From assembly GCF_001613085.1 (NCBI RefSeq), contig NZ_BDBR01000022.1, positions 1 to 64,000 on the forward strand: a DNA stretch of 64,000 nucleotides. The letters run 5' to 3'. Shown piece by piece: positions 9,181 through 18,185 of the stretch (within the stretch, counting starts at the first letter, position 1; every line of letters begins with the position of its first letter). Below the pieces are notes generated by a model. That model ran no database searches. It was not told where the DNA came from and saw only the letters and a program-made list of their open reading frames with translations. This DNA is from Nocardia salmonicida NBRC 13393. GTDB taxonomy: Bacteria > Actinomycetota > Actinomycetes > Mycobacteriales > Mycobacteriaceae. The position numbers were made by a program, and so were the translations under genes.

Positions 9181-9756
9181 TGAACTCACTGACCATGCCC
9201 ATCCCGGCGTCGCCCGAACGCACGCTCATGCCGATGTGCGCATGGCACAGACCAGTCGATGTCCATCAAGGCACCCGGTGCCAGCCACCGGTCGCGCCAT
9301 TGGCGCAGCACCGAGGGCCGGAACCGGAATGGGTTGCGCTCGAACAGCACCGAGTCATCACGGACGTAGGTGGCGAACACCTCGGCGGCGTCTCGCGGGG
9401 GCAGGACGGTGAGAATCTGTGGTGCAGGTTGGCCAGCTGCGGAGGCGCGGCATCGACCATGGAGCACGTGCCTGTCACGTGTCGCCAGTGCGGCTCAACG
9501 TGTGACCGGCACCCCCGGTCGGCAATCGCGGCTCGACCGGGCTCCAGCTTCAAAGCTCTATATTGCCGCGGTGATGTCGATCGGTCAGCTCTACGGGCTC
9601 AACGCCAGACCGGGCGGCCGGCACCACATCCGGGGCGGCGGCCCGAGCGGGCCCTTACTCAATTGCGTGCGCCCGAGATGGTTTCGGTTGGCCTCCTCGA
9701 TCGCCGGAGTCCTGCCATGATTTCTGGAGTCCCGCCAGCGCACCTCCGGAGCAGCG
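9181..9756. other. Stretch without a supported gene
   Basis: A minus-strand frame (9186-9467) contains the coding-like stretch VFATYVRDDSVLFERNPFRF, but it has no start signal and I recognise no family. It may be another fragment. The plus-strand frames look like shadows. No repeats or hairpins stood out. Confidence 0.35.
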
Positions 9757-10188
9757 ATGGCCCGTCGAGAAAGCAGGCATGTTTCGATGAGTAACCGCGG
9801 AGTTCCGCAGCACCATCCCGTTGTCATCGCCCACCAGTCCAGCCGCGCGGGCGACCTCCAGTTGCGCATCGCCGATACGATCACCAAGTTCGCCGGCTCC
9901 ATGATGTTCGTTTACCTCCATGCGGTCGCTTTTCTGCTCTGGATGCTGTTCGCCGAGACCAGCCCGTGGCCCACGCTGACCCTGGTCGTCTCCCTGGAGG
10001 CAATCTTCCTGTCGACCTTCGTCATGATCGGACAGAACCGGCAGGCGGATTTCCAGCGCGCCAAGGCGGATCACGACTTCATCGAGCAGGAACTCGAACT
10101 CAAGACGAACACCGAACTGACCCGTGCCATCCACGCGATGACCACTGAACTCCACCGCAGGCTCGTGCAGGACGCGGATCGGGATTGA
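9757..10188 (+). CDS. DUF1003 membrane protein
   Basis: A 143-residue protein with the DUF1003 layout. A segment RIADTITKFAGSMMFVYLHA enters the first membrane helix (about residues 47-66). A short loop with SPWP and a second helix (TLVVSLEAIFLSTFVMI) follow. Next comes the diagnostic IGQNRQADFQRAKADHDF and a charged helical tail. Both ends are predicted cytoplasmic. Function is unknown; members are often encoded near magnesium or cation transporters, and a P-type ATPase lies 1.5 kb downstream. A GGAG site precedes the ATG at 9757, and an internal ATG at 9787 is an alternative. Confidence 0.8.
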   Translation: MARRESRHVSMSNRGVPQHHPVVIAHQSSRAGDLQLRIADTITKFAGSMMFVYLHAVAFLLWMLFAETSPWPTLTLVVSLEAIFLSTFVMIGQNRQADFQRAKADHDFIEQELELKTNTELTRAIHAMTTELHRRLVQDADRD

Positions 10189-11401
10189 GGATTCGCGCCA
10201 CACTCTCGCCAGTGGCTGGTAACGATCGAACACACGATATGCCGCGAGCAAGCCACACTCGAGACCCACGGACCTGGGAGCGATCCCAGCCAAGGAGACG
10301 ACCGCAACAGCCCCGGCTTACCTTGATCGCGCCGAACGTCCGCATCTGCCGCTGGGCACTCGGTCACGAACGTCCGCATCTGGCTCCCCTCTCGTGTCAA
10401 GGCGTGGGTTGCAGGTCGGGGCTATTCTGGTTGGTGGTGAGTCCGGGATGAGGCTTGTCCGAAGTGCCGGTGTGCGGGGTTGAGCCGGTCGCGCTGGAGT
10501 CAGTAGTCGTCCCCGATTGCCCTCCCGGGCTTGCCTTTTCCCGTCTGAGCTGGTCATCGAGCATGCGCCTGATGAAGGGCTTTCGTCACCGTCTGGCCCG
10601 ACAGAGGTCTCACGTGGCCGAGTACGCGTCCTCGAACCGATCGAACGTCCACCTCACGGGCCGGCTGTTCGCGGCAGGTGGTCCACGTTCGCGCAGATTC
10701 GTGCATGACGTCGGCGACAGAACTCGACGCGCACTCGCGCAAAGCTTCGTCAGACGGCACCGTCGGTGGTGCTGGCCCAGGTACCGTGGGCAACTTCTCC
10801 GCTCGATCGCCGAGCTGAACGCCGAATGGCCCACTGACAGAGATCCTCTGACTCTGGCTCAGGGCGCGGCCACAGATGCACGCTGACAGCAACTAGGGCG
10901 CGTGCGGCCCTGGGTGTTGCTGCGGCTCTCGGGACCGATCGCCGGCATCGTCGATGTCCGATGTCGCCTGTGATCTTCGACCTGGCCGCCGCAATTTCGT
11001 GCAATCGAGGTCAGCAGCCCATGTAAAGCGATCGCAACCACCGGCCCACCGACCGTACTGTCGAAACCTCCGAGGCGCGCCCGCCGCAGGTGCGCTGGCC
11101 GGATCCGCGCCCGTTGCAGGCTTGGTGGGACGAGGTCAGCCGGCGCGGCGGCGAACCTGATCATGAGCGCAGTCCGCAGCGCCGAGGTTGGCAGCGGCTC
11201 GGCTTGACTTCGGCCATGCGTGCTTCCTCGTCGAGTCTGAGCCTGGCTCGTGCGGCGACAGGTGTCGGGAGTCGCCGCGAGGACGACGCGAGCAGGGACA
11301 CCATTTCGGCCTAGGAGTCCGAGGGCGTCGCGTTGTGTGACCTTTGGTACTGGTCGCGGGCCGAGCGCATCAGCTGCACTAGGAGCAGAAGGGAGCGGCC
11401 G
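10189..11401. other. 1.2-kb stretch without a recognised gene
   Basis: Several open frames exist on both strands (for example plus 10455-10886 and minus 10859-11554). They are Arg/Pro/Ser-rich, have no Shine-Dalgarno support and resemble no family I know. I see no tRNA, repeat or clear terminator. It may be decayed coding sequence. Confidence 0.4.
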
Positions 11402-11569
11402 ATGCATACGGTTGAAGTGGTGGTTTCGCTCATTGCTGTCGGTCTCGGCGCCGCGTCGGCATTGTGTTGGTCGGTGTATACGTCCGCCGTCGTGTGGGTG
11501 GAGACCGCGCGGCCGGATCGGCGCGATAGCGACCGGGACATTGTGTTCGGACACGATCCTCGGGCCTGA
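11402..11569 (+). CDS. Small single-span membrane protein
   Basis: A 55-residue protein that begins MHTVEVVVSLIAVGLGAASA and has one clear transmembrane helix (about residues 5-32). A charged tail, PDRRDSDRDIVFGHDPRA, would face the cytoplasm. A purine-rich GGGAG site precedes the ATG. It lies 124 bp upstream of the cation ATPase on the same strand and could be an accessory subunit or regulator of it, as small membrane proteins are for some P-type pumps. That role is inferred from position only. Confidence 0.5.
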   Translation: MHTVEVVVSLIAVGLGAASALCWSVYTSAVVWVETARPDRRDSDRDIVFGHDPRA

Positions 11570-11693
11570 ACAACGCCTGTACCCGCCGCTCGGCGGCGGT
11601 GATCCCGGTCGTGCAGAACAGAAGATTCCGCACGCGAGGCCATGTCACATCGGGTGGCGGTGTCGTTTGAAGCGATGACAGCGAGGTGTTCGG

Positions 11694-14480
11694 ATGTCTG
11701 ACAATGTCGGCAATGGCGCTGTGGGGGCCGAGGCCGAGACCGGTATTCGGTTGGACCCGACCGAGCAAGTCGACCTGCTGTTGCGTGACCTGCGGAGCGC
11801 GCGATCAGGCCTGACCGGGCGGGACGCGCGTCGGCGATTGGAGCACGTCGGGCCGAACCAACTGCACCGACGAGGTCGTCGACAGTGGCCGCGAGAGCTG
11901 ATTCGGCAGTTCACTCATCCGCTGGCGTTGCTGTTGTGGGCGGCGACGGGTCTGGCGTGGGCGGTCGGTATCGTGCCGATCGCGATCGCGATCGTGGTGG
12001 TGATTGTGATCAACGCGGCGTTCGCGTTTGTGCAGGAGCAGCAAGCGGAGAAGGCCGTGGAGGCGCTGGCGGCCTATCTGCCGATGCGTGCATCAGTGCT
12101 GCGTGACGGTTCGGTCTGTGATGTCGATGTAGCGCAACTAGTGCCCGGCGATGTGCTGTTCATCAGCGAGGGCGATCGGATCTCGGCGGACGCTCGCTTG
12201 CTTGATGGTGGAATCGAGGTTGATGCCTCAGCGCTGACCGGGGAATCGATGCCGGTGTTCCGCGGGGCGGATCTAGTCGACCAGCAGGTGCCGCTGCTGC
12301 ACGCGAGGGACCTGGTGTTCAGCGGCACGGTCTGTACCGGGGGCGAAGCCCGTGCTGTCGTGTTTGCCACCGGTATGCAGACCGAACTCGGCCGAATCGC
12401 GGCCTTGTCGGAGCGGGTGGAGCGAGAAGAGAGCCCGCTCGAACATCAGGTCCGGCGAGTGGCCTGGTTGATCGCGTTGGTGTCGGTCCTGCTCGGTGTG
12501 GCGTTCATTCCGCTCGCGACCTTGGCCGCCGGGCTTTCGTTTCTCAACGCGGTTGTTTTCGCCGTCGGACTGTTGGTCGGCAACGTCCCCGAAGGCTTGT
12601 TGCCGGTCATCACCTTGGCGCTCGCGATGGGGGTTCGGGAATTGGCACGTCGTGGCGCGGTGGTCAAACGGCTGAGTGCGGTGGAGACCCTCGGGGCTAC
12701 AGATGTGATCTGTACCGATAAGACCGGCACACTCACCGAGAATCGTATGCGGTGCACGGTGGCCGCTACCAGCGCCGGAATCGTTGATCTCACCATCGAC
12801 CAGCCGAGATCGGACACGATACTCACTCGACTGGCAATAGCGATGACCGCATGCAACAACGCACACCCCGGCTCCGGCGAGGACGACGCGGTCGGTGACC
12901 CGACCGAGATCGCGATGCTCGCCGCTGCCGCCTCCCTCGGTGTCCCAGGGGAATCGGAGGCGCTCGGATGGCGGCGTTTACGCCAGTTCCATTTCGACTC
13001 TGCCCGCAAACGGATGTCGACTCTGGACCAAGACAGCGGCGGCCGGGTGCGCGTGCACGCCAAAGGCGCGCCGGAATCGCTCTTGCCTCGCTGTAGCAGC
13101 GAACTCGACGCCGACGGCGCCCGGCAGCCACTCACAGCGGCGCGCAGGCATGCACTAGCCGACCAGGTCGAAGGTCTGGCCCGGCGCGGGTTGCGTGTGC
13201 TGGCGGTCGCCGAACGCGGCATCGACGACTCCGCAACCCCGCCTCAGAACAGCGACCAATCCGAGCGGGAACTGACTTTGCTGGGTCTGGTCGCGATGCT
13301 CGATCCACCGCGACCCGAGGTGGCCGCCGCGGTCACCGCCTGTCACACTGCCGGCATCCGCATCATCATCATCACTGGCGATCATGGCCTCACGGCCGCC
13401 GCCGTGGCGGCACAAGTCGGGATCACCGGCACCGAACCCACCGTCGTCACCGGCAGTCAACTGGATCGGATGAGCGAGGACGACCTCGACACACTTCTCG
13501 ACGGCCATACCGATCTGATCTTCGCTCGCTCCTCGCCGGAAGCGAAACTCCGCATCGCCGATGCGCTGCGCGAGATCGGGCACGTCGTGGCCATGACCGG
13601 AGACGGCGTCAACGACGCACCCGCCCTGCGCCGCGCCGATGTCGGGATCGCCATGGGCCGCAGCGGTACCGACGTAGCCCGGGAAGCCGCCACCATGGTG
13701 CTCACCGACGACAACTTTGCCACGATCATCGTCGCGGTGCGGGCCGGTCGGCGGGTCTATGACAACATCCGCAAGTTCATCTTCTACATCTTTGCCCACG
13801 CTACCCCGGAGATCACACCCTTCTTGGTGTTCGCGCTGTCCGGCGGCGCGATCCCCCTACCACTGACTGTGCTGCAGTTGCTGGCCTTCGACGTCGGGAC
13901 CGAGACTCTGCCCGCGCTGGCACTCGGTCGCGAACCGTCCGAACCGGGCATCATGAGCAAGCCGCCGCGCTCGCGTGCCGAATCGGTGATCAGCCGCCCT
14001 ATGCTGCTGCGCGCCTGGCTGTTCGTCGGTGTTATTTGCGCGGTACTGGCCATGGCTGGGTTCTTCTATGTGCTTGTGCGTGCTGGGTGGCAGCCCGGTG
14101 ACCCCACCGGTCCCGGCGAGCCGCTGCATCATGCCTACCAGCAGGCGACCACCATGACCTTCCTCGGACTCGTCGCCGGGCAGATCGGCACGGCCTTCGC
14201 TGCCCGCACCGAGCGAGCGTCCCTGCGATCGATCGGCGTGCTGTCCAACCCCCTGCTGCTGTGGGGCATCGCCTTCGAACTCACTCTCGCCGCGGCCATC
14301 ATCTATCTGCCACCGCTGCAAGCCGTCCTCGGTACCGCGGCGCTGTCCCCCGACATGCTTGCCTTCGTCGCCCCCTATCCGGTGATCGTCTGGGGAGCCG
14401 ACGAAGTGCGCCGCTGGGCGCTGCGCCGTCACACCGGCCACGAACCCTTTGGGCGCACAGTCAGCGGATCGGCCGACTGA
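11694..14480 (+). CDS. P2-type cation-transporting ATPase
   Basis: A 928-residue P-type ATPase with every hallmark. These are an N-terminal cation-ATPase domain, the actuator motif LTGES near residue 182 and the membrane motif NVPEGLL in M4. The phosphorylation site DKTGTLT starts at about residue 342. The hinge TGDGVNDAPALRRADVGIAMG starts near 634, and a C-terminal block of about six membrane helices follows. The M4 sequence NVPEGLL is that of Na+/K+-type (P2C) pumps rather than the IPEGL of SERCA-type calcium pumps. The ion could therefore be Na+, K+ or Ca2+ and cannot be settled from sequence alone. It is probably a plasma-membrane exporter. The start codon has a weak GAGGT site. Confidence 0.92.
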   Translation: MSDNVGNGAVGAEAETGIRLDPTEQVDLLLRDLRSARSGLTGRDARRRLEHVGPNQLHRRGRRQWPRELIRQFTHPLALLLWAATGLAWAVGIVPIAIAIVVVIVINAAFAFVQEQQAEKAVEALAAYLPMRASVLRDGSVCDVDVAQLVPGDVLFISEGDRISADARLLDGGIEVDASALTGESMPVFRGADLVDQQVPLLHARDLVFSGTVCTGGEARAVVFATGMQTELGRIAALSERVEREESPLEHQVRRVAWLIALVSVLLGVAFIPLATLAAGLSFLNAVVFAVGLLVGNVPEGLLPVITLALAMGVRELARRGAVVKRLSAVETLGATDVICTDKTGTLTENRMRCTVAATSAGIVDLTIDQPRSDTILTRLAIAMTACNNAHPGSGEDDAVGDPTEIAMLAAAASLGVPGESEALGWRRLRQFHFDSARKRMSTLDQDSGGRVRVHAKGAPESLLPRCSSELDADGARQPLTAARRHALADQVEGLARRGLRVLAVAERGIDDSATPPQNSDQSERELTLLGLVAMLDPPRPEVAAAVTACHTAGIRIIIITGDHGLTAAAVAAQVGITGTEPTVVTGSQLDRMSEDDLDTLLDGHTDLIFARSSPEAKLRIADALREIGHVVAMTGDGVNDAPALRRADVGIAMGRSGTDVAREAATMVLTDDNFATIIVAVRAGRRVYDNIRKFIFYIFAHATPEITPFLVFALSGGAIPLPLTVLQLLAFDVGTETLPALALGREPSEPGIMSKPPRSRAESVISRPMLLRAWLFVGVICAVLAMAGFFYVLVRAGWQPGDPTGPGEPLHHAYQQATTMTFLGLVAGQIGTAFAARTERASLRSIGVLSNPLLLWGIAFELTLAAAIIYLPPLQAVLGTAALSPDMLAFVAPYPVIVWGADEVRRWALRRHTGHEPFGRTVSGSAD

Positions 14481-15105
14481 TCGGCCGAGGGATCGGCTCG
14501 TCGGCAGGATGCGGCCCTCGCCATCGAAAAGACACAGAACCTGCGGCGAGTGGCCTGATCAGGCGTGGGACTGCCTGCCGGTACCGGACGATCGTGGTTC
14601 GATACCGGCAGAACGGCAGCCAACTCGCCCAATGGGAGTCCTTTTTGTCGGCGATGTAGATCACCGAGTACCTGCGACCAGCAGGCCCTGCCGAGCCGAA
14701 GACGCCGCTAATCAGCGGCAGAGGTGACTGATGTATTCCGATCTGCCGGAGTCCCCGACAGACCCAGCGAAAGGACGGATTTCCATCAACACCGACGCGG
14801 CCTCGAGTCCCCTCCGAACGCCGCCGGGTCGCCGCGCGGTAGACGTACTAGTCCGCCCATGTCATCTGCTCTCACCATGTCCCTCACGGTAAGCGGGTGC
14901 AATGTGGCACTTCGACCGGCGTCGGGGCGGGGATGGGTGCGGTAACGCGCAATTTCGCCTGGGCTCTGATGCCCCTGGCTCGACTCTTCCCTGCCCAGTG
15001 GTGGCGGGCGAGTTGAAGGAGGGCACCCGGAGGAGTCATCCATTAGTGATATGAAGGCTTCTACGTGTGGGAATCTCTACGTGTTTCCGGTTGGCGCCGT
15101 TCGCC
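14481..15105. other. Intergenic stretch after the ATPase
   Basis: No supported gene. TGCCGGTA (14576-14583) and TACCGGCA (14603-14610) form a perfect 8-bp inverted repeat and may act as the ATPase terminator. A T5 tract occurs at 14641. The rest shows no structure I can name. Confidence 0.4.
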
Positions 15106-15266
15106 GTGCAATATACGTGCAATAGCGCAGCCCAATGTTGCCTATCGGTGCGTACATCTGCGCGATCGCGATGGCAGGCAAAGTTCCTGGTAGATGCCGG
15201 TTGTTCGAGGTGGGAGCGGGTTTCGGTCTCCTGGCATCTGCCGGTTCGAAACCAGCTGGGACCACC
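15106..15266 (+). repeat. Repeat copy C: tRNA-3'-end-like element
   Basis: Same length as copy A (1104-1264) and about 94% identical. Here AGATGCC pairs perfectly with GGCATCT, and GGGAG pairs with CTCCT through one G-U pair. The T-arm-like loop TTCGAAA and TGGGACCACC end are unchanged. Copies A and C are in direct orientation about 14 kb apart and bracket the region with the recombinase fragment. This is what duplicated attachment sites of an integrated, later eroded element would look like. The strong terminator just after this copy suggests that it was, or is, the end of a transcribed RNA. Confidence 0.6.
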
Positions 15267-15271
15267 GAAAG

Positions 15272-15309
15272 GCAGGTCAGCATTGTTTACGATGCTGACC
15301 TGCTTTTTT
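15272..15309 (+). terminator. Rho-independent terminator after repeat C
   Basis: A perfect 12-bp stem, GCAGGTCAGCAT (15272-15283) with ATGCTGACCTGC (15292-15303), encloses an 8-base loop and is followed by six T residues. It lies 5 bp past the tRNA-like ACC end. Confidence 0.9.
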
Positions 15310-15445
15310 CGTGCCGACTTCATGCCAAATGATCGCGGTTTGTTGATTCGCGGGGTCGACGGCCTGCGCGCAGATGTGATTCACATCATGCGCTACGGAT
15401 TCGTCAAGGGCGCGCACTCGACCGCAGATGAGTGGCGGTTCCCGA

Positions 15446-16429
15446 TCACTTTCCTCGCAGGATCGTCGCGGTCGGCGCTGCTGGGACGGTGGGGGTGGCT
15501 GCCGCTTCGGTGGTGGCGGGGTAATAGGCGGCGGTCTCGGTGCCTGCGAGGAAGTCGCCGGTCCAGCCGAGTGCGAGTGTGCGGAGCATCGTCGTGTTCG
15601 CGATGCTCGGGGTGCCGCACAGCAGCGTTCCCAGTGAATCCGAACTGGTGCCCTCGGCATCGGTGTGCATGCCGTCGCTCACGCTGATGCCGAGGAACGG
15701 TCGATGAAGCTGGTGCCGGACTGCCGTTGTGCCGCTGCCGAGGTTGTTGCACAGCGACGGTGCCGCGGCGATCGTCAGGATGGGGAGGTCGGTGGGGTCG
15801 AGGTCGGCGAGTGCGCGGTCGCTGTTGTCGCCGAGAAAGGATTTCACCGGATCCAGCAACACCAGACCACGCAGGTGCGCGAACGTCTCCGGGTGTGCGA
15901 CATGGAGGCGATGTGCGGCGAACGTGACCGCCTCGGCACCGGCGGAGTGTCCGACGAATACAAAGTTGCCGGGCAGTTGTGGGGCGACCAGGCCCGCGCG
16001 TGCGGCCGCGGCCGCGAGGCTGCGCGCGAGTGCGCCGTCGGGGTCGGTGGCGGTACTGAACAGGGTCGCGACGTTGTCGAGGAATCCGGTGTTGTCGCCG
16101 AGATTCTGCAGCGTGCATCCGGCGAGATCCATGAACGGCAGTGCGGGCGCGAAGACCAGATAGCCGCTGTCGGCGAAGGCGGTCGCCAGCTGTGCGACAT
16201 TGCTGTTGGTGCGGGCGAAGCCGTGCTGGATCCAGACCATGCCCCTGGGGGTTCCGGTCGGCAGGTACCAGTCCGCGCTCTGCTGCAGAGTGGTTGCGGC
16301 GCAGCGGATATCGATCGTCCCGGGGAGTCGCGACGCGTCCGCTCCGGCGGTCGGTGCGGTGATGGCAAGGGTGCAGGCGGCGATGATGGCGGCGCTTGCG
16401 GCGGCCAGGGCCGAACCTCGAGAACTCAT
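15446..16429 (-). CDS. Secreted alpha/beta hydrolase (chlorophyllase-like)
   Basis: A 327-residue protein. Its signal peptide covers about residues 1-31, a hydrophobic alanine-rich stretch ending near PTAGADA. The hydrolase fold follows, with the oxyanion segment WIQHGFARTNSN and the nucleophile elbow FVGHSAGAEAV near residue 165. A likely active-site His lies in SDGMHTDAEG. The arrangement resembles chlorophyllase and PET-hydrolase-like esterases. The divergent promoter region shared with the CitE-like gene carries two copies of the locus-wide operator. I infer extracellular ester cleavage, possibly removal of the phytyl chain of chlorophylls. The ester is not proven, and the acidic triad residue is not obvious. 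Confidence 0.75.
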   Translation of the reverse strand: MSSRGSALAAASAAIIAACTLAITAPTAGADASRLPGTIDIRCAATTLQQSADWYLPTGTPRGMVWIQHGFARTNSNVAQLATAFADSGYLVFAPALPFMDLAGCTLQNLGDNTGFLDNVATLFSTATDPDGALARSLAAAAARAGLVAPQLPGNFVFVGHSAGAEAVTFAAHRLHVAHPETFAHLRGLVLLDPVKSFLGDNSDRALADLDPTDLPILTIAAAPSLCNNLGSGTTAVRHQLHRPFLGISVSDGMHTDAEGTSSDSLGTLLCGTPSIANTTMLRTLALGWTGDFLAGTETAAYYPATTEAAATPTVPAAPTATILRGK

Positions 16430-16458
16430 GATGACTCCAACAACGACGCCGAACGCCT

Positions 16459-16483
16459 GTTTCGCTGTGCGAAATGACGTTTC
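16459..16483. promoter_or_regulatory. Locus operator, copy 1
   Basis: GTTTC (16459-16463), seven bases, GAAAT (16471-16475), three bases, GTTTC (16479-16483). It lies 30 bp upstream of the secreted hydrolase start and matches the consensus of all ten copies. Confidence 0.75.
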
Positions 16484-16591
16484 TTAACTGCGATAGTTTA
16501 TTAGCTCCCACGGGGGTGTGGATGTCAAGTGGTGGCCTGGCGACGTGCGGTTGCGAATCGGGGCTGGACGACGCCGATGTGGGCGCGATAC

Positions 16592-16616
16592 GTTTCGATA
16601 GGTGAAACGCTGTTAC
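16592..16616. promoter_or_regulatory. Locus operator, copy 2
   Basis: GTTTC (16592-16596), seven bases, GAAAC (16604-16608), three bases, GTTAC (16612-16616). It lies 25 bp upstream of the GTG start of the CitE-like gene. Confidence 0.75.
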
Positions 16617-16641
16617 GGAAGTCGAGAGGTACGGTGAGCGG

Positions 16642-17460
16642 GTGAGATCGGCGCTGTATGTCCCCGGCAATCGACCGGAACTGTTCGACAAGGCGCTGGC
16701 CGGTCCCGCCGACGTCGTGCTCCTCGATCTGGAAGATGCCGTCCCGCTGCGGCAGAAGGAGACGGCGCGAGCCGAGGTCTCCGCTTGGCTGCGCACGGTC
16801 GCCGATGCCGGACAACGGATCTGGGTGCGGGTGAACTCCGGTTCGCTGTGCCGGGACGACTTGCGGGCGGTGGCACTGCCCGCCGTTTCCGCAGTGTGCC
16901 TGGCGAAAACTGAATCAGCGGAACAGGTTCGGGCGGCGGACGAGGTGTTGCGGGAGTGCGAACCGCGCGCCGGCGCGATTCGGGTGTGTCCGCTGTTGGA
17001 GAGCGCTGCCGCCGTGCTCGATGCCGAGACGATCGCCACCGCCCCTCGGGTATGGCGGCTGCAACTCGGGGAGGCGGATCTGCGCGCCGATCTGGGGATC
17101 GAAACCAGTTCCGACGAACGCGAACTGCTGGCCATCCGCACCCACGTGGTCCTCGCCAGCGCGGCGGCGGGTATCGCGCCGCCGCTGGGGCCCGTCGACA
17201 CCGATTTCCGCGATCTGGACCGGTTGCGTGAGCGGACGAAAGCGTTGGCGCGGATGGGATTCCGCGGGCGCGCCTGCATCCATCCCGCGCAGCTACCCGT
17301 GGTCAACGAGGTGTTCACCCCCGCCGCGGCCGACCTGGAGCGGGCCCGCGTACTCGTGGGCCGATTCGAATCCGCCGCCGGTGGCGTCCTGCTCGATGAG
17401 GGCGGCAAAATGGTCGACGCGGCCGTGATCCGGCAAGCGCGACGCCTACTGGAGGATTGA
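16642..17460 (+). CDS. CitE-like CoA-ester lyase (HpcH/HpaI family)
   Basis: A 272-residue TIM-barrel protein of the citrate-lyase-beta/malyl-CoA-lyase family. It shows RSALYVPGNRPELFDKA at the start, DVVLLDLEDAVP, RVNS, a metal-ligand Glu in CPLLESAAAV, and LQLGEADLRADLG with the second acidic ligand. The late motif GRACIHPAQ and a C-terminal lid complete the family pattern. Members cleave beta-hydroxyacyl-CoA thioesters such as citramalyl-CoA or malyl-CoA to acetyl-CoA plus a 2-oxoacid. In this locus it is a candidate for the last cleavage of a CoA-activated, methyl-branched C4-C5 diacid. The start is GTG at 16642. Confidence 0.85.
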   Translation: MRSALYVPGNRPELFDKALAGPADVVLLDLEDAVPLRQKETARAEVSAWLRTVADAGQRIWVRVNSGSLCRDDLRAVALPAVSAVCLAKTESAEQVRAADEVLRECEPRAGAIRVCPLLESAAAVLDAETIATAPRVWRLQLGEADLRADLGIETSSDERELLAIRTHVVLASAAAGIAPPLGPVDTDFRDLDRLRERTKALARMGFRGRACIHPAQLPVVNEVFTPAAADLERARVLVGRFESAAGGVLLDEGGKMVDAAVIRQARRLLED

Positions 17461-17492
17461 CACGGCATGCCGAATAATCGGGGAGTTCTCGC

Positions 17493-18185
17493 GTGATCGT
17501 TTCGGCCCTGTTCGGCCTGCTCGCCCTCGGCCACCTCGCCCTCGCGTGGCTCGGTCTGTCCGGGATTCGTGCCGGTGGCGGCCGGATGCTGGTTCTCCCG
17601 ACGGTGTTGTGCGTGGCGCTGGCCTACGACAACTCCGTCATCGCCATGGGGAGCACAGTGGGGGTCGGGCGACTGCTCGAAACGTTGAGCTGGCCGCGCT
17701 TCGCCTTGCACGCGGTGCTCACACCGCTGCTGGTGCTGTGGGCCCGTGCCGCGGTCGACCACGCGGGCGTGCCCGCGGCGCGGCGGACTGCTGTCCGGGT
17801 CGGCGCGATGCTACTGACCGCGGCGCTGATCGCGATCGGGATCTGGCACGGCGTCCTCGGGCTAGTGCTGGAGCCGAAGTGGTGGGCCGGGACGCTGCGT
17901 TACGGGTACACCGGCGGCTCGGTTCTCGGCGCGTTGCCCGCGATCATCGCGGCGCTGGTCGTGCTCGCGGCCGGGCTGGTGCTGTGGCGTCGACGCCGCT
18001 ATTCGGTGTTGGCGGTCGCGGCCGCGACGATGACCCTGGTCGCAGGCGCGACGCCGGTGGTGCCGGTGCTCGGCAATGCGGGCGAGCTGGTACTCGCCGC
18101 CGGATTGGTGAGCACCGGTCTGTGGCTGCGGCGAGAATTCAGTGCTCCCGCAGCAGCGAACCCGCACCCTCGATCCGGTCGTTGA
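17493..18185 (+). CDS. Polytopic membrane protein, unknown
   Basis: A 230-residue hydrophobic protein with about six or seven transmembrane helices and short polar loops. WHGVLGLVLEPKWWAGTLRYG stands between helices. No family is recognised. It starts 32 bp after the CitE-like gene and is probably co-transcribed, so it falls under the same operator. It ends tail-to-tail with the maleate-isomerase-like gene, and the two overlap by 47 bp. Its partner may be the other small polytopic protein of the locus at 18886-19527. A transport or heme-membrane role is a guess. Confidence 0.65.
   Translation: MIVSALFGLLALGHLALAWLGLSGIRAGGGRMLVLPTVLCVALAYDNSVIAMGSTVGVGRLLETLSWPRFALHAVLTPLLVLWARAAVDHAGVPAARRTAVRVGAMLLTAALIAIGIWHGVLGLVLEPKWWAGTLRYGYTGGSVLGALPAIIAALVVLAAGLVLWRRRRYSVLAVAAATMTLVAGATPVVPVLGNAGELVLAAGLVSTGLWLRREFSAPAAANPHPRSGR

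Noticed and set aside
9186..9467. Minus-strand frame with the coding-like stretch VFATYVRDDSVLFERNPFRF
   Set aside because: No start site, no recognised family and abrupt ends. It may be another fragment, but it cannot be supported.
10455..10886. Overlapping open frames on both strands between the DUF1003 gene and the ATPase
   Set aside because: Composition and lack of start signals suggest chance frames in GC-rich DNA.
15180..15270. Complete tRNA gene at the repeat
   Set aside because: Only the T-arm-like and acceptor-like 3' part can be drawn. No anticodon arm or matching full 5' acceptor strand was found.
15393..17762. 789-codon minus-strand open frame
   Set aside because: It spans the opposite strand of the CitE-like gene and another frame of the secreted hydrolase. 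The composition is that of a high-GC shadow frame.
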